NCBI RefSeq assembly: GCF_004137085.1
Contig: NZ_QYBC01000016.1
Coordinates: 1 to 64,000 of the forward strand
Direction of reading: 5' to 3'
Length of the DNA: 64,000 bases
Origin: Lichenibacterium ramalinae
GTDB taxonomy: Bacteria > Pseudomonadota > Alphaproteobacteria > Rhizobiales > Beijerinckiaceae
The notes below the pieces were generated by a model. The model ran no database searches, was not told the origin of the DNA, and was given only the letters and a program-made list of their open reading frames with translations. The position numbers and the translations under genes are program-made. Shown piece after piece: positions 61,649 to 64,000 of this stretch (within the stretch, counting starts at the first letter, position 1; each line of letters starts with the position of its first letter).

Positions 61649-62973
61649 ACCGGCTCGCCCGGCTCGGCGCCGCCGTGCGCGGCACGATGGCGTCGGAGTC
61701 GCTCGTGCGCTGCACCGGCACGGTCGCCACCGTGTCGCCGACCGCCTACCGGGTGTCCGGCCTGTCGCCCTTCGTCCGGCTCGGCGACGCCGTCGCCTTC
61801 GCGGGCGAGAGCGGCGAGCAGATGGGCGAGGTCGTGCGGGTGGAGCGCACCGGCGTCACCGTCAAGCCCTTCGGCGTGGGCGGCGACGCGCGGCTCGGCC
61901 TCAAGGTCCGCCGGGTCGGGGCGCTGCGCTTCTCGCCCGACCCGTGCTGGCGCGGCCGGGTCATCGACGCCCTGTGCCGCCCCGTCGACGGCCTCGGCGC
62001 CCTGCCGCCCGGCCGCACGTCCGTCACCGCCGACGCCGACCCGCCCGCCGCGCTGAAACGCGCCCGGGTGAAGGGCGCGCTGAAGACCGGCGTCAAGGCG
62101 ATCGACATCTTCTGCCCCATCTGCCCGGGGCAGCGCATCGGCATCTTCGCGGGCTCGGGCGTCGGCAAGTCGACGCTGCTCGCCATGCTGGCCGAGGCCA
62201 AGGGGTTCGACACCGTGGTGATCGCGCTGGTGGGCGAGCGCGGCCGCGAGGTGCGCGAGTTCATCGAGGAATCGCTCGGCGCCAACCGGGCGCGGGCCGT
62301 CACCGTGGTGGCGACCGGCGACGAGAGCCCCATGATGCGGCGCCTCGCCCCCAAGACCGCCATGGCCATCGCGGAATGGTTCCGCGACCGCGGCGACGCC
62401 GTGCTGCTCATCGTCGACAGCGCGACCCGCTACGCCCATGCGGCGCGCGACGTGGCGCTGGCGGCGGGGGAGCCGGCGGTGGCGCGCGGCTACGCGCCCT
62501 CGGTCTTCTCCGACCTGCCGAAGCTGCTCGAGCGCGCCGGGCCCGGGCTCGAGGGCTCGGGGTCCATCACCGGCATCTTCTCGGTGCTGGTCGACGGCGA
62601 CGACCACAACGACCCCGTGGCGGACACGATCCGCGGCACGCTCGACGGCCACATCGTGCTCGACCGCCGCATCGCCGCGCAGGGCCGCTACCCCGCCATC
62701 GACCTCGGCGTGTCGCTGTCGCGCCTCGCCCACCAGGTGTGGACGCCCGAACAGCGCGTGCTGGTGGGCAAGCTGCGCGAACTCATCGGCCGCTTCGAGG
62801 AAACGCGCGACCTGCGCGCCATGGGGGCCTACCGGCCCGGCAGCGACCCCGACCTCGACCAGGCGGTGCTGATGGTGCCCCGCATCTACGACGCGCTGGT
62901 CCAATCCCCCGGCGTCAAGCCCAGCGAGGACGCCTTCCGCGACCTCGCCACCGCCCTGCAGAAGCCGAAGTGA
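61645..62973 (+). CDS. fliI: Flagellum-specific ATPase FliI
   Basis: A 442-residue export ATPase of the F1-beta type. Walker A is FAGSGVGKSTLL (about residue 170), and Walker B is LLIVDSATRYAHA with the catalytic region VALVGERGREVREFI. It powers chaperone release in export with FlhB. The GTG at 61645 overlaps the flgF stop. Another gene starts nine bases after it. Confidence 0.92.
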   Translation: MNRLARLGAAVRGTMASESLVRCTGTVATVSPTAYRVSGLSPFVRLGDAVAFAGESGEQMGEVVRVERTGVTVKPFGVGGDARLGLKVRRVGALRFSPDPCWRGRVIDALCRPVDGLGALPPGRTSVTADADPPAALKRARVKGALKTGVKAIDIFCPICPGQRIGIFAGSGVGKSTLLAMLAEAKGFDTVVIALVGERGREVREFIEESLGANRARAVTVVATGDESPMMRRLAPKTAMAIAEWFRDRGDAVLLIVDSATRYAHAARDVALAAGEPAVARGYAPSVFSDLPKLLERAGPGLEGSGSITGIFSVLVDGDDHNDPVADTIRGTLDGHIVLDRRIAAQGRYPAIDLGVSLSRLAHQVWTPEQRVLVGKLRELIGRFEETRDLRAMGAYRPGSDPDLDQAVLMVPRIYDALVQSPGVKPSEDAFRDLATALQKPK

Positions 62974-62981
62974 GGACCTCC

Positions 62982-63653
62982 ATGCCGCTGCGTCCCGCAC
63001 AGCCGCGCACAGCCGCCCACCTGCGCCTCGTGACGCCCGCCCCGGCCGCCATCTCGTCCCTGCGCCCGAGGGCCCCGTCCCGCCCCGCCCTCCCGGGCCC
63101 GCGGGGGGTCGGCGACTGGGCCTGGCACGGGCTCGGCGTCGGCGTCGCCACCGCCTCGGCGGGCTTCGCCGCCTATGCGCTGGTCTTCTCGACGGGGGAG
63201 GTCGTGCCGTCCGGCAACTTCAACATCTTCGCCCGCTACGACCGCATCTACCAGGGCCCCGCGGCGCGGCGGGGCGGGGCGCCCGACACCGCGACGGCGG
63301 CGGCGCCCGAGGCGGCTTCGCCCGACGCCACGCGCCGCGACCTCGCCAAATCCGACGCCGTGGACTTCACCCCGACGGGCTCGCTCGCCGGCAGCCCCGA
63401 CCAGGCGCCCGGCGACGGCCGGCCCGAGACGCCGGGCGGCGGGCGGGGCGGCGCCGAAGGCCGCCTGCTGCCGAACTTCAAGCTGCGCGACGTCTTCGAC
63501 GGCAAGGCGCTGGTCGAGTCCCGCTCCAGCCTTTCGGTGGTCAAGCCGGGCTCGGTGCTGGAGGGCGCCGGCGAGGTCCTGTCCATCGAGAAGCGCGGCG
63601 AGCACTGGGTGGTGTTGACCCAGAACGGCCTCATCGCGGCCCAGCGCCGCTGA
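62982..63653 (+). CDS. Hypothetical membrane-anchored protein after fliI
   Basis: A 223-residue protein with one membrane helix (about residues 50-70, HGLGVGVATASAGFAAYALV). A Pro/Ala-rich linker and a C-terminal folded part follow (LRDVFDGKALVESRS, GEVLSIEKRGEHWVVLTQNG). The fold is not recognised. It starts with a TGAGGA site right after fliI, so it probably belongs to the flagellar unit. Confidence 0.62.
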   Translation: MPLRPAQPRTAAHLRLVTPAPAAISSLRPRAPSRPALPGPRGVGDWAWHGLGVGVATASAGFAAYALVFSTGEVVPSGNFNIFARYDRIYQGPAARRGGAPDTATAAAPEAASPDATRRDLAKSDAVDFTPTGSLAGSPDQAPGDGRPETPGGGRGGAEGRLLPNFKLRDVFDGKALVESRSSLSVVKPGSVLEGAGEVLSIEKRGEHWVVLTQNGLIAAQRR

Positions 63654-63877
63654 CCCCCACGCGGCGCAGTCGGCGTCGCCTCGGCGGTCCCGCGCCGATG
63701 GCCGTGCCGGCGTTTCGGGGCCGGCGGGCATTTTGCCGGCGCGGCCGCGCTGCCCAGTGACGCGGGGCCGGAACCTGGGCGGGCGTCGGCGTTTGACACC
63801 GTGTCGCGCCGGCCGGCGGGGCGGCGTGCCACCGGAGCGTCGCCGTCCGGCGGCGCCTTGGAGGAGACGACCGCCCG

Positions 63878-64000
63878 ATGACCGCCCCCCTCGACCCGGC
63901 CGCCCTGCGCCGCATCTTCCCGCTCCAGGACTATGCGGCCCTGGGCGAAGGCCGCTCCGTGGCCCTGGTGGGGCCCGACGGGGCGGTGGCCTGGTGGTGC
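63878..64000 (+). CDS. GH15-like glycosidase, cut by right edge
   Basis: The first 41 residues, ALVGPDGAVAWWC at the end, resemble the N-terminus of GH15-type enzymes (compare the protein at 48254, NSHVAAMIDTNARIVWWC). GGAGGAG lies before the ATG. The rest is beyond the window, so the family is tentative. Confidence 0.6.
   Translation, partial: MTAPLDPAALRRIFPLQDYAALGEGRSVALVGPDGAVAWWC

Overview
The window is very GC-rich DNA with dense, overlapping genes and frequent GTG and TTG starts. The gene families are typical of an alphaproteobacterium of the order Hyphomicrobiales (Rhizobiales): a rhaRSTPQMK/rhaDI rhamnose regulon of the rhizobial type, trxB followed by a VtlR/LsrB-like LysR regulator, a DUF1217 flagellar protein and rhizobial-style FliM/MotA/FliN/FliG/FlhB. 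The sequence does not settle the genus. I see no rRNA, tRNA, transposase, integrase or CRISPR array.

Layout. 1-2400: an edge promoter pointing left, a REP-like hairpin repeat and a membrane-anchored M23 peptidase. 2503-6207: a MarR-controlled FUSC/DUF1656/HlyD efflux pump. 6291-17410: the rhamnose regulon, with a seven-gene leftward unit (rhaR, rhaS, rhaT, rhaP, rhaQ, rhaM, rhaK) and a rightward rhaD-rhaI pair around a shared promoter region. 17531-18480: a small DUF4160/DUF2442-HTH module with a perfect palindrome upstream; its DUF4160 gene is broken by one missing base. 18633-24602: a 2OG-Fe(II) oxygenase, trxB, the LysR regulator, a metallophosphoesterase, two small proteins and a lone SNF2-type helicase. 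24679-29862: a compact six-gene cassette starting with myo-inositol-phosphate synthase, followed by a phosphatase, glycosyltransferase, nucleotidyltransferase, methyltransferase and glycosidase. 30075-33803: an anchored hypothetical protein and a DUF6502/DUF5666 pair with twin operators. 33908-36862: two small membrane proteins and a dual-specificity phosphatase coupled to a phosphoribosyltransferase-kinase-like fusion. 37002-43564: two transglutaminase-like proteins, a TPR lipoprotein, a Cys-rich secreted protein, a second FUSC protein and a PAP2 phosphatase. 43666-51450: an alpha-glucan/trehalose block (debranching enzyme, GT4 glycosyltransferase, otsB, GH15, otsA). 51619-63653: a flagellar cluster in three transcription blocks. 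A GH15-like gene is cut by the right edge.

How the genes work together. The rha genes import L-rhamnose, convert it to rhamnulose-1-phosphate and cleave it to dihydroxyacetone phosphate and lactaldehyde, which the fused dehydrogenase oxidises. otsA and otsB make trehalose, and the GH15 gene between them may hydrolyse it. The flagellar genes supply the C-ring (FliM, FliN, FliG), the motor (MotA), export (FlhB, FliI and a probable FlgN chaperone) and rod parts (FlgF, FlgJ-like).

A recurring oddity is short tandem duplication at gene junctions (14 bp x4, 66 bp x2, 31 bp x5). In each, the repeated unit carries the stop codon of one gene and/or the start codon of the next. The most novel-looking systems are the phosphatase/PRTase-kinase operon, the inositol-based six-gene cassette, and the DUF6502/DUF5666 and DUF4160/DUF2442 modules with their palindromes.
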